DNA from: Novosphingopyxis sp965218915
GTDB taxonomy: Bacteria; Pseudomonadota; Alphaproteobacteria; Sphingomonadales; Sphingomonadaceae
Reading direction: 5' to 3'
DNA length: 64,000 nt
NCBI RefSeq assembly: GCF_965218915.1
Contig: NZ_OZ244708.1
Coordinates: 3,100,001-3,164,000, forward strand
Below the pieces are notes generated by a model, which was not told the origin of the DNA, made no database searches, and was given only the letters and a program-made list of their open reading frames with translations. A program made the position numbers and the translations under genes. Each line of letters starts with the position of its first letter. Within the stretch, counting starts at the first letter, position 1. This document shows positions 1 to 9,730 of this stretch, in pieces.

Positions 1-171
1 GTGATGGGCGGGATGATCGCGGCGACCGGCATCGGCATCTTCGTGATCCCGCTGCTCTACCTTATGGTGCGCGAGAAACTTAGCCGCAAGAAACCGCATG
101 CCTCAGGCTCGCTCGGCGAGGAACCCGCGCATCCGGGCGATAACCGCGAAGAGCCGGAGCCTGCATCATGA
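1..171 (+). CDS. RND efflux pump inner-membrane permease, C-terminal end (partial)
   Basis: Only the last 56 codons lie in the window. The visible part has the last transmembrane helix of an AcrB/MexF-like permease: a Gly/Ile-rich stretch (MGGMIAATGIGIFVIPLLY) followed by a basic turn (VREKLSRKK) and a hydrophilic cytoplasmic tail. The stop codon overlaps the start of the next gene in an ATGA arrangement, so pump and outer-membrane channel are translationally coupled. The family reaction is proton-driven export of hydrophobic or amphiphilic compounds. The substrate cannot be told from this fragment. Confidence 0.8.
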   Translation: MMGGMIAATGIGIFVIPLLYLMVREKLSRKKPHASGSLGEEPAHPGDNREEPEPAS

Positions 172-1748
172 TCCGCCGCCTCGCCCTCGCCTCGGGCGCA
201 TCCCTGGCGCTGGCCGGCTGTGTCAATTTCGCGCCCGATCACGCGCGGCCAACTCTTTCGACCGAGCCGGCCTATGATCCGGATTACCGCCCCGACGGCG
301 GCGTGGTCGCGAGCAGCCTGGCCTGGCAGGATTATTTCGCCGATCCGCGGCTGGACGCGCTGATCGCCGAGGCGCTGGCGAACAACCGCGATCTGCTCGC
401 GGCGACCGCGCGGATCGAACAGGCGCAGGCGCAATACCGCATCCAGAACGCGCAGCGCCTGCCGACGATAGGCGTCAACGGCAGCGCTATCCGCAGCCGG
501 GTCGGCAGCAGCGGAGCCGCGACGACCGGCGTGGGAACCGGTGTCGTTCCTGGAACCGGAACCGGTACGGGAGACGGCACCGGACGAGATCCGGCGGATG
601 GTGCGGATGGCGATGATGGAACCGGAACGGGGACCGGAACCGTCACCGCCGGATCGGGCGGCGCCACGTTCAACCGGTTCAGCGTCGGCGTCGGCGTCTC
701 CGCCTTCGAGCTCGATTTCTGGGGCCGCGTCGCCAATCTGACCGAAGCGGCGCGCGCGCAATATCTCGCTACCGTGGCGGCGCAGCGCGCCTTTTACCTC
801 TCGCTGATCGGCGACACCGCCTCGGTTTATTATCAGCTGGTCGAAACGCAGGAGCAGCTCGCGCTCGCCCGGCGTACCGTGGAGAGCCGCCAGGAGGGCC
901 TTCGCATCGCCCGGCTGCGGCTCGACGCCGGCGTCACCAGCGCGCTCGATTTCTATCAGGCCGAAACGCTGCTGACGCAGGCCGAGCAGCAAGTTTCGGT
1001 ACAGCAATTGAGCGCCGCCAATCTGACCAACCAGCTGACGGTGCTCGTCGGCGGCCGCTTGCCCGCCGATCTGCCGCCGGGCCTCGACCTGGCCGACCAG
1101 ACGGTGACCACCGCGCTCGATGCCGGCCTGCCATCGCGGCTGCTGCTGGTGCGCCCGGACATCGTCCAGGCCGAGGAGTTGCTGCGCGCCGACGAGGCCA
1201 ATATCGGCGCGGCGCGCGCGGCGTTCTTCCCGACGATCTCGCTGACCGGCACCGCAGGCTTCGCCTCGAGCAGCCTCGGCGGGCTGTTCAGCGGCGACGG
1301 CTTCACCTGGAGCATCGGACCGTCGCTGAGCCTGCCGATCTTCGACTGGGGCGCGCGCGATGCCGATCTCGGCCTGGCGCGCGCGCTGCGGCTCGAATCG
1401 GTCGCCAATTACGACCGGACGGTGCAGAACGCGTTTCGCGAGGTGTCCGACGCGCTGGCGGGGCGGCGCTACATCGCCGAGCAGGCGGCGGTGCTGCGCC
1501 GCGCCGTCGACGCGCAGGAGCGCATCGCGCACCTCGCCCGGCTGCGCTACCGCGAGGGCGTCGCCAATTATCTCGAGGTGCTCGACGCCGAACGCAATCT
1601 GTTCACCGCGCGGCAGACCCTGCTGACCGCCGAGCGGCAGGAGCTGCAGAATTTCGCGGCGCTCTACGTAGCGCTGGGCGGCGGCGCCGAAGTGCCGATC
1701 GCGCCGGTTTCGCTCGAGCCTTTGCGCCAGGAAATCGGCGACCAATAG
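168..1748 (+). CDS. Outer-membrane efflux lipoprotein, NodT/OprM family
   Basis: This 526-residue protein is the TolC-like outer-membrane channel of the RND pump encoded just upstream. The N-terminus is a lipoprotein signal with lipobox LAGC (Cys18), so the mature protein is lipid-anchored. Two OEP repeats follow, with typical coiled-coil helices such as the LARRTVESRQEG region and the C-terminal YLEVLDAERNLFTARQTLL region. Between them, residues about 112-165 form a low-complexity Gly/Thr/Asp insertion rich in GTG repeats, which standard family members lack. It sits where a surface-exposed strand or loop would be expected. The start overlaps the pump gene by 4 bp. The family call is firm; the substrate is unknown. 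Confidence 0.92.
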   Translation: MIRRLALASGASLALAGCVNFAPDHARPTLSTEPAYDPDYRPDGGVVASSLAWQDYFADPRLDALIAEALANNRDLLAATARIEQAQAQYRIQNAQRLPTIGVNGSAIRSRVGSSGAATTGVGTGVVPGTGTGTGDGTGRDPADGADGDDGTGTGTGTVTAGSGGATFNRFSVGVGVSAFELDFWGRVANLTEAARAQYLATVAAQRAFYLSLIGDTASVYYQLVETQEQLALARRTVESRQEGLRIARLRLDAGVTSALDFYQAETLLTQAEQQVSVQQLSAANLTNQLTVLVGGRLPADLPPGLDLADQTVTTALDAGLPSRLLLVRPDIVQAEELLRADEANIGAARAAFFPTISLTGTAGFASSSLGGLFSGDGFTWSIGPSLSLPIFDWGARDADLGLARALRLESVANYDRTVQNAFREVSDALAGRRYIAEQAAVLRRAVDAQERIAHLARLRYREGVANYLEVLDAERNLFTARQTLLTAERQELQNFAALYVALGGGAEVPIAPVSLEPLRQEIGDQ

Positions 1749-1867
1749 ACATGCCGGCGCTCCGGGCTGCGCTTTGCAGAAGCGGCGCCCGCTTCACGGC
1801 TATTATCGCAATGACCATCATAAATATGATCGTGGTCGGATCGAATCCACGCTTCCGCTATCGGCCT

Positions 1868-3949
<2,082 letters not shown>

Positions 3950-4257
3950 ATTCTCCCGGATTTACGCGTGCGGATCAAGATCATCGCGCTCATTCATCGA
4001 ACAGGCATCGGAAGGGAAAGTTCGGCTGACGGAAAATTATTATCGTTACGCGCGCGTCGGATTGCCATCGCAGCCGCGCGTATTGCGGCATGCCCGTCGT
4101 CAGAACATGTGGCACAGCTCGCGGCCTAAATTAGCACGTCGAGCCCTCCACCGTCGGGCAATGATTTTTGGAAGTTGCCTATTTCAACATTGCTCACTCA
4201 AGTATATAATTGCCGAAATCTCGCGATGACGTAGATTTGACGTTGCCGTAAAGGTAA
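3950..4257. other. Intergenic region upstream of katE
   Basis: This 308-bp stretch lies between the katE start and the end of the acyl-CoA dehydrogenase operon. It is more AT-rich toward 4150-4250. It must hold the katE promoter. I see no convincing open reading frame, no strong inverted repeat and no copy of the TTGAC-N6-GTCAA palindrome; there is only an isolated TTGAC half site near 4237. Confidence 0.4.
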
Positions 4258-5061
4258 TCAACGCCCTTTGAATTGCGGTGCGCGCTTGTCCAAAAACGCC
4301 TGGACGGCTTCGGCGTGATCTTCAGTCGCGTGGGCCAGCGCCTGAAACGCTGCGGACATTTCCAGGACTGCCCCGAGCGAAGACTGCCTGCCCTCACGCA
4401 ACAGCCGCTTGGTCATGCGCACCGCATGTGGCGGATTGGCGGCAATCCGCCTTGCAAGGATTAGCGCCTCATCCATCAAGGCCTCGTCGTGAACCACGCG
4501 GGAGACCAAGCCACAGGCCAGCGCTTCGTCGGCATCAATCATATCACCGGTAAAAGACAGTTCCGCCGCACGCGACTGCCCGATTATCCTTGGCAGAAAC
4601 CACGCACCACCGTCCCCGGCAACGATACCGAGCTTGACAAAGCTCTCCGCGAACTTTGCGCTCGCTCCGGCAATGCGGATGTCGCACATGCAAGCCAAAT
4701 CGCAGCCAGCACCGATTGCCGGGCCGTTTACCGCTGCGATTACCGGAACCTCAAGCGCGTCGAACAACAAGGGGAGCCGTTGGATCCCATGACGATAATT
4801 GCCCCGCGTTACCGCGGGCAATGCGTCACGAAGTCCCGCGCCTTCACGCATTGCCTTAATGTTGCCTCCTGTTGAAAACGCTCTGCCGGCACCCGTCAGG
4901 ATAATCACTCGTGTCTGCGGGTCGGCATCCGCGGCGGCAACGTTCGCCACAAGCGCCTCGACCATATCGAGATCGGAAATCGGATTACGTGTCTCGGGTC
5001 GGTTCAACGTCAGAACGACGATACCGCCGGTCTCGTCACGGCGAAGGATGATATCCGTCAT
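4258..5061 (-). CDS. Enoyl-CoA hydratase/isomerase (crotonase) family protein
   Basis: This 267-residue crotonase-fold protein has the oxyanion-hole segments AFSTGGNIKAM and NGPAIGAGCDLACMCD. The first catalytic Glu of classical hydratases is Asp here (GAGCD). The second is absent, because FAESFVKLGIVAGDGG replaces the usual QPE segment. The family therefore fits, but the reaction could be hydration, isomerisation or another CoA-thioester reaction. The start codon overlaps the stop of the upstream acyl-CoA dehydrogenase by 4 bp, so it is the last gene of a three-gene operon running from 7165 to 4258. That context suggests beta-oxidation of an unusual acyl-CoA. Confidence 0.88.
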   Translation of the reverse strand: MTDIILRRDETGGIVVLTLNRPETRNPISDLDMVEALVANVAAADADPQTRVIILTGAGRAFSTGGNIKAMREGAGLRDALPAVTRGNYRHGIQRLPLLFDALEVPVIAAVNGPAIGAGCDLACMCDIRIAGASAKFAESFVKLGIVAGDGGAWFLPRIIGQSRAAELSFTGDMIDADEALACGLVSRVVHDEALMDEALILARRIAANPPHAVRMTKRLLREGRQSSLGAVLEMSAAFQALAHATEDHAEAVQAFLDKRAPQFKGR

Positions 5062-6203
5062 CGAAGTCCCAATCCGCGGGCGATGATGCCGCGCAGCACC
5101 TCCCGCGTGCCACCTCGCAGCGAAAAGGAGGGTGCGTTCAATATGCCGTGCGCCAGGACTGCCGGGAAAGGCGCACCACCAAGAGCCGGTTCACAGTCGA
5201 TGAGCGATTGTGCGATTTCAGGTATCTCCTGTTCGAGTAATGAGCCCAAATCCTTGACGAGCGAAGCCTGAAGTTGTGGATCGTCGCCTTCGTCAAGCAT
5301 CGCCGTAACGCCAAGCGACAGGCGTCGCAGCACGATAATGTGAGCGACCAGGCGGCCAACTGCGCGCCGTGCCGCCGCATCGTCGCGACCGCGCAGCAAT
5401 CGGACCAGTTCAACCAGATGGACAAAACTCGACAGGAATCGCTCGGGACCACTGCGTTCATATGCGAGTTCGCTCATGACCTGTCGCCAGCCTTGTCCTT
5501 CCTTCCCGATGAGCGCATCAGCCGGCACCGCGGCATCTTCAAACACCACCTCATTGAAATGCGCCGCACCGGAAATGTCAGTGATAGGAGAGATGGAAAT
5601 ACCCGGGAGGTTCAAATCGACCAGCAACTGACTGGTGCCTGACCGGCGATCCTCCGACGTGCCGCTGGTTCGGCAAAATAGAACCATATAATCGCAAGCG
5701 GCCGCATTGGTGGTCCAGAGCTTCGTGCCGTGGACGCGCCATCCATCCTCCGAACGCTCAGCGCGCGTTCGAACGGCGGCAAGATCGGAGCCCGCATCCG
5801 GTTCGCTCATGCCTATACATATCTGGCATTCCCCAGCCGCGATGCGGGGTAGCACCTCCATTCGCTGTGCCTCTGTCCCGAATTTGAGCAATAATGGGCC
5901 ACTCTGTCGTTCGGCAATCCAATGCGATCCGACCGGTGCCCCTGCGGCCAACAACTCTTCCATCACGACATAGCGTTCCGCGGCGCTTCGCTCATGACCT
6001 CCGTATTTTTTGGGCCATGTCATGCCGAGCCAACCACGCCGACCCAGCTTGCGGCTAAATTCGGGATCATAGCCACTCCACGATTGTGCAAGCCTCTCTG
6101 CTGGAACCCCGACAAGTTCATGCGACAGAAAAATGCGCACCTGTTCGCGCAAAAGCTCCGCGTCCATATGCTCGGGCGGTGAAGGGAAGCGAAAATTATT
6201 CAT
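5058..6203 (-). CDS. Acyl-CoA dehydrogenase, catalytic-type subunit
   Basis: This flavoprotein is an acyl-CoA dehydrogenase with the FAD/substrate segment ICIGMSEPDAGSDLAAVRT and the motif KLWTTNA. A Glu in the helix-G segment SELAYERSGPERF lies where isovaleryl- and long-chain acyl-CoA dehydrogenases carry their catalytic base. The open frame extends to 6224, but the ATG at 6203 overlaps the upstream stop codon (ATGA), giving about 381 residues. The partner encoded upstream lacks this Glu, which is the arrangement of heteromeric FadE-type enzymes known from steroid side-chain degradation. The likely role is alpha,beta-dehydrogenation of a bulky or branched acyl-CoA. The substrate is inferred only from the gene pairing. 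Confidence 0.9.
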   Translation of the reverse strand: MNNFRFPSPPEHMDAELLREQVRIFLSHELVGVPAERLAQSWSGYDPEFSRKLGRRGWLGMTWPKKYGGHERSAAERYVVMEELLAAGAPVGSHWIAERQSGPLLLKFGTEAQRMEVLPRIAAGECQICIGMSEPDAGSDLAAVRTRAERSEDGWRVHGTKLWTTNAAACDYMVLFCRTSGTSEDRRSGTSQLLVDLNLPGISISPITDISGAAHFNEVVFEDAAVPADALIGKEGQGWRQVMSELAYERSGPERFLSSFVHLVELVRLLRGRDDAAARRAVGRLVAHIIVLRRLSLGVTAMLDEGDDPQLQASLVKDLGSLLEQEIPEIAQSLIDCEPALGGAPFPAVLAHGILNAPSFSLRGGTREVLRGIIARGLGLR

Positions 6204-7165
6204 GCAGCGACGATCATCGGCCACAATTCTTCAGCGGAGTCAGCCAAGACATAGTCGGCGATCCAGTCTTGCCAATACGCAGCGCCACCGAACTCGGAAC
6301 GACTGCTCCACAAGGATTTCGTCAGTCGACCAAGGCGATATTCATCGGTAAATCCAATCGCGCCATGCGCTTGATGCGCGATCGCCGCGATCAAACCAGC
6401 GGCCTCATTGGCTCGGGCTTTCGCCGCTGCCAGCTCCAGCGAAGGCCCGAGCGGGCCATCGAGAAAAGCGCAAGCAATTCCCGCAGCCCCGTCTAGCACG
6501 GCGACTTGGCCCGCCATGCGTGCCAACTCTTGCTGAATCGCTTGAAATTTCGACAAGGGGCGACCGAACTGTCTGCGCATGCATACATATTCGACGGTGA
6601 GCGAGAGAATCGTTCGCGCGGCACCTGCCATTTCGATGATACGCAATGCCGCGCCGCAGCGTTCGACGGCGCCCGTGCCACCTGGCAGCTCATGCTTGGC
6701 GGCATTGCCGAAATCACTCACTGAATCGCGCGGAGCACCTGTCAGGCTATTGCCAGTATCGGTGATGACGATGGCATCGTCATTTACAACGATCATCTTA
6801 CCGGGATCTATCGACTCGATTACCACATGTGCCGCATGCCGCGCCCATGGAACCCGGTCCGTCACGCGGCCGACAAGCGTAGCGATCCGATCATCCGATT
6901 CAATCCCGGCGCGTGCCATGAGCAAGTTGGCTACGATAGTCTCTCCGATGGGTATCATGATCGACAGGCTGGCCGCATGGGCGATTATCGCTGCTGCGAT
7001 CTCCCCACCAAGCGCCAGACCGCCAGCCGCTTCAGGGACGAGAACGAGATGCAGACCGTTTTCGGCGATTAGCGGCCATGCATCGGATATAGGCCGGTTG
7101 ACCAGGTCCGTGAGCAACTTCTCAGCGGTCGCTGCCACCAGATATCTGGTTTCTTCGTCGATCAT
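6200..7165 (-). CDS. Acyl-CoA dehydrogenase, short partner subunit
   Basis: About 321 residues, shorter than a usual acyl-CoA dehydrogenase. The C-terminal half is well conserved, with the FAD-binding RRQFGRPLSKFQAIQ and the terminal HGAIGFTDEYRL motif. The helix-G region (ERCGAALRIIEMAGAA) lacks the catalytic Glu that the neighbouring dehydrogenase carries. This suggests the structural or FAD-sharing subunit of an alpha2beta2 enzyme. The longest frame begins at 7186, but ATG 7165 is preceded by GAGAGGAG at good spacing and is preferred. It is the first gene of its operon, and the palindromic operator at 7199-7214 lies 33 bp upstream of the start. Confidence 0.88.
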   Translation of the reverse strand: MIDEETRYLVAATAEKLLTDLVNRPISDAWPLIAENGLHLVLVPEAAGGLALGGEIAAAIIAHAASLSIMIPIGETIVANLLMARAGIESDDRIATLVGRVTDRVPWARHAAHVVIESIDPGKMIVVNDDAIVITDTGNSLTGAPRDSVSDFGNAAKHELPGGTGAVERCGAALRIIEMAGAARTILSLTVEYVCMRRQFGRPLSKFQAIQQELARMAGQVAVLDGAAGIACAFLDGPLGPSLELAAAKARANEAAGLIAAIAHQAHGAIGFTDEYRLGRLTKSLWSSRSEFGGAAYWQDWIADYVLADSAEELWPMIVAA

Positions 7166-7198
7166 CGCGCTCCTCTCGAGCGCCACCCTTTCTTGGTT

Positions 7199-7214
7199 TT
7201 GACATTTTTGTCAA
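7199..7214. promoter_or_regulatory. Palindromic operator copy 1 (TTGACA-TTTT-TGTCAA)
   Basis: A perfect 6+4+6 inverted repeat lies in the 63-bp gap between the TetR-family gene and the acyl-CoA dehydrogenase operon. Each arm read inward equals the sigma-70 -35 hexamer TTGACA. A bound dimer would therefore cover the promoter of the operon starting at 7165. Near-identical copies at 17383, 27427, 28054 and 36517 support a shared regulator. Confidence 0.8.
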
Positions 7215-7228
7215 GAACAGGGCTTCAG

Positions 7229-7969
7229 TCAGTTCGGCTCCGTTTTATTCGACTTGCGCTTTTTGGGCTCCTTGACGCTGGGCCAGGCCGACGGCAATTC
7301 AGGCGAAACACCGTAAGCGCGCATGAGCATTGCGAGCGCACCGTGGAAATGTTCGTCGAGACGCGTGAATTCCCACCCATAGCGCGCTGTTGGCCCGGCG
7401 ACATATAGAATACTGCTGATCTGCAGCATGATATGCTGGGTCGGCGCATCGGGTATAAGCTCACCGCGATCCACCGCGATCCGCACGGCATCAAGCACGG
7501 TTTGGTCGAGCGATTCCTGTGTCGATTGAACAAGGCTGCGAAGATTTGGGCCAACCGTTTCAGCATCCATAGAAAATCGTGACACCAATCCGGTTGGATG
7601 CTGCATTTTGCCGGCAGGATTGAAAAATATAAAGCGCCTGTACATGCGGTCACGCGCTGCCACGAATTTAGAGAACAGGGAGGCGTCCGGATTACCCCAG
7701 ATCGCACGGTTTTCGCGAATTCCGATTTCAGCGAAGTCCTGTAGAACTTCTTCCGCGAGGTTTGCCTTGGTGCCGAAATGGTAGTGGATCAGCGAATGAT
7801 TGATGCCGAGTTCTTTTGCCAGATCCAGAAACGTAATGCCATTATATCCGTGACGGATAAACATTTCGGTAGCCAGCGACTTGATCTTGCGCCGGATCGC
7901 TTCGCCTGGTTCCGATCGCCGACGCTTACGCTTCGTCGCGGCGACTGCATTCTTGGTATCGTCTGCCAT
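7229..7969 (-). CDS. TetR/AcrR family transcriptional regulator
   Basis: This 246-residue protein begins with a basic tail (TKRKRRRSEPGEAIRRK). A TetR helix-turn-helix follows at about residues 25-72, with the pattern ATEMFIRHGYNGITFLDLAK and then LGINHSLIHYHFGTKANL. The rest is the ligand-binding helical domain. It lies 96 bp downstream of the nine-gene operon and directly upstream of the acyl-CoA dehydrogenase operator at 7199. It is the best candidate for binding the TTGAC-N6-GTCAA palindromes of the cluster. Its ligand would be a pathway intermediate, possibly an acyl-CoA. No palindrome copy lies right before its own start, so it may be read through from the operon above. Confidence 0.9.
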   Translation of the reverse strand: MADDTKNAVAATKRKRRRSEPGEAIRRKIKSLATEMFIRHGYNGITFLDLAKELGINHSLIHYHFGTKANLAEEVLQDFAEIGIRENRAIWGNPDASLFSKFVAARDRMYRRFIFFNPAGKMQHPTGLVSRFSMDAETVGPNLRSLVQSTQESLDQTVLDAVRIAVDRGELIPDAPTQHIMLQISSILYVAGPTARYGWEFTRLDEHFHGALAMLMRAYGVSPELPSAWPSVKEPKKRKSNKTEPN

Positions 7970-8065
7970 GACTGCGGTTGTGCTCGCTCACGAAGCGCTG
8001 TCAACCTGATTTAGCCGATGTCGCTGTCGTTACCCCTGCACGAACTTCGGCTTATGATACGCTTT

Positions 8066-8815
8066 TCAAGCGCCGGCACCCGAAAATGCAATTACCTGGC
8101 CGGTGGTGAAAGCAGACCGCCCTGAGAGCAGAAACGAAACGAGCGCGCCGACTTCGCTGTCCTCACCGAACCGGTTGGAAGGTACATCACGCGCGAGGCG
8201 GTCTTTATGGGCAGGATCGTTCTGACCGCCTGGCGCCGGGAACACTCGATCGCTGTAGAGATAGAAGGGCGCGATCACGTTGATTTGTATATTGTCCGCC
8301 GCGTGCTTGACGGCGAGCGTTCGGGCCAGGGCGTTCGCGCCCGCCCGGGCGGCGAGATAACCGGTATTTCCGTCGGAGGATCGATGCGGAAACTTGTCCG
8401 CCGCGCCCGATGTTACAAGCGCCAGCCGACCGCTTTTCTGCGCCAGCATCGTTTCCAGAACGGCCGCGACGAAACGTTGCGGGCGCAGCAGCAATGCCTC
8501 GACCATTGCGTCGAAATCGCTGCGGTCCACCTTTTGGACTACATCATCGACCAGAGCGAACGGGATGTCGTTGCTCAACGCCGCGTCGACGCGACCGAAC
8601 CGCTGTTTCGCTTCGGCCACGCAATCTACCGCATCGGTGGAGCTTGCGATGTGGCAGAGCGGATGCGCCGCCGCAAACATATCGCGCTCTGTCGCGTCCC
8701 CGAACCGCAAACTGTGGGCAAGAACGGTGAATCCGTCTTCAAGCAGCGTATCGACGGCGCCGGGGCCAACATAATCGTCGGCATAAGTGATGAGCGCAAC
8801 GTCGCCGGTCGCCAT
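8066..8815 (-). CDS. Halohydrin-dehalogenase-like SDR protein (HheC-like motifs)
   Basis: This 249-residue protein has the short-chain dehydrogenase fold but not a dehydrogenase cofactor site. The Gly-rich NAD loop is replaced by T10-x4-Y15-x-G17, the signature of halohydrin dehalogenases. The catalytic triad is Ser136, Tyr153, Arg157, with Arg where dehydrogenases have Lys. The usual NNAG is SNDI (81-84), as I recall it for HheC, and the APFYLYSDRVFP segment resembles the halide/epoxide pocket region. The Ser-Tyr spacing is 16 instead of the family's 12. Dehalogenases of this family interconvert vicinal haloalcohols and epoxides. The natural substrate here may be an epoxide or another hydroxy compound. 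It is the last gene of the operon starting at 17308. Confidence 0.75.
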   Translation of the reverse strand: MATGDVALITYADDYVGPGAVDTLLEDGFTVLAHSLRFGDATERDMFAAAHPLCHIASSTDAVDCVAEAKQRFGRVDAALSNDIPFALVDDVVQKVDRSDFDAMVEALLLRPQRFVAAVLETMLAQKSGRLALVTSGAADKFPHRSSDGNTGYLAARAGANALARTLAVKHAADNIQINVIAPFYLYSDRVFPAPGGQNDPAHKDRLARDVPSNRFGEDSEVGALVSFLLSGRSAFTTGQVIAFSGAGA

Positions 8816-8818
8816 CGT

Positions 8819-9730
8819 TCAATAACCCCGCCATAACGGGTCGGGTATCCCGGCGATGTCCGACTCGATGGCGTAGATGCCGCCGAGCATATCCTGGCCA
8901 AGATTTGCCTTGCCGCTACGCGGGGTCATTTTGGTCGTCGTGATGAATAGCGTCCGCATGTCGTCTCCTGCAAAGGCCACTTTGGTGGGGTTGGAAAATG
9001 GCAGCGCAAGGTGTCGGTCGATCGCTCCATCCGGCGCATATCGGCGCAGCGCGGCGCCATAGACCAGCGTAGCCCAGTAACCGCCCTCCGAATCTACGGT
9101 CGCGCCATCCACGAAGCCGTGCGCGGGATCCACCTTCGCAAAGGTTTGTCTTTCGCTGAGCGACCCGGTGGCACGGTCGAGTGTCCAAGATTCGATGATG
9201 CTTGTCGGCGAATCGGATAGATAAAGCCTGGTTCCGTCCGGACTGAAAGCGAGGCCATTGGCACAATTGATATCCTCAACGACTGACACCAACGCATCGC
9301 CGTCGAGCCGAAACAACTTGCCCCCGCCCGGTAATGTCGGCGTATCTCGGAGGCGGTGGTTGATCGAGCCGACCCATAGCCGACCATCGCGATCGCATTG
9401 AACCTCATGAAGCGAAATATGTTCGGGCAGCGGCGACGGCACGCGCAGGCTTAGTTCACCGGTCAAGAAATCGAAGTCGTGCAGGCCACGCGCAAGCACG
9501 ACGAGCGCCCCACCGGTTTCTTTCAAGACGACGCCGCCGATACGTTCGGGCATCGACCAGTTCTCCCGCTCGCCGTCCATCGCGTTCCATCGGCTGAGCA
9601 TCGGTTCACGCTCACAGTTGATCCAGTAAAGCGCCCGTTCCGCGGGCGACCATATCGGCGTCTCGCCGAGGTAGGTTTTGGCGTCGATAGCGCAGCGCAA
9701 GGTGGGTGGCGGGCCGATGCTCCGGTTCAT
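8819..9730 (-). CDS. SMP-30/gluconolactonase family lactonase
   Basis: This 303-residue six-bladed beta-propeller has the metal ligands of the family: Glu23 (LGETPIW), Asn158 (NCANGLAFSPDG) and Asp208 (GFVDGATVD). Such enzymes hydrolyse lactones, so it may open a lactone made by the P450s or by a Baeyer-Villiger-like step, but the substrate cannot be read. Its start overlaps the stop of the FAD-linked dehydrogenase upstream by 4 bp, and it is followed after 3 bp by the halohydrin-dehalogenase-like gene, so the three are tightly co-translated. No signal peptide is visible; it should be cytoplasmic. Confidence 0.88.
   Translation of the reverse strand: MNRSIGPPPTLRCAIDAKTYLGETPIWSPAERALYWINCEREPMLSRWNAMDGERENWSMPERIGGVVLKETGGALVVLARGLHDFDFLTGELSLRVPSPLPEHISLHEVQCDRDGRLWVGSINHRLRDTPTLPGGGKLFRLDGDALVSVVEDINCANGLAFSPDGTRLYLSDSPTSIIESWTLDRATGSLSERQTFAKVDPAHGFVDGATVDSEGGYWATLVYGAALRRYAPDGAIDRHLALPFSNPTKVAFAGDDMRTLFITTTKMTPRSGKANLGQDMLGGIYAIESDIAGIPDPLWRGY

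Noticed and set aside
57..1745. A 562-residue open frame antisense to the efflux lipoprotein gene.
   Set aside because: It is Arg/Ala/Gly-rich without domain motifs and lies entirely opposite a clear gene; typical GC-rich shadow frame.
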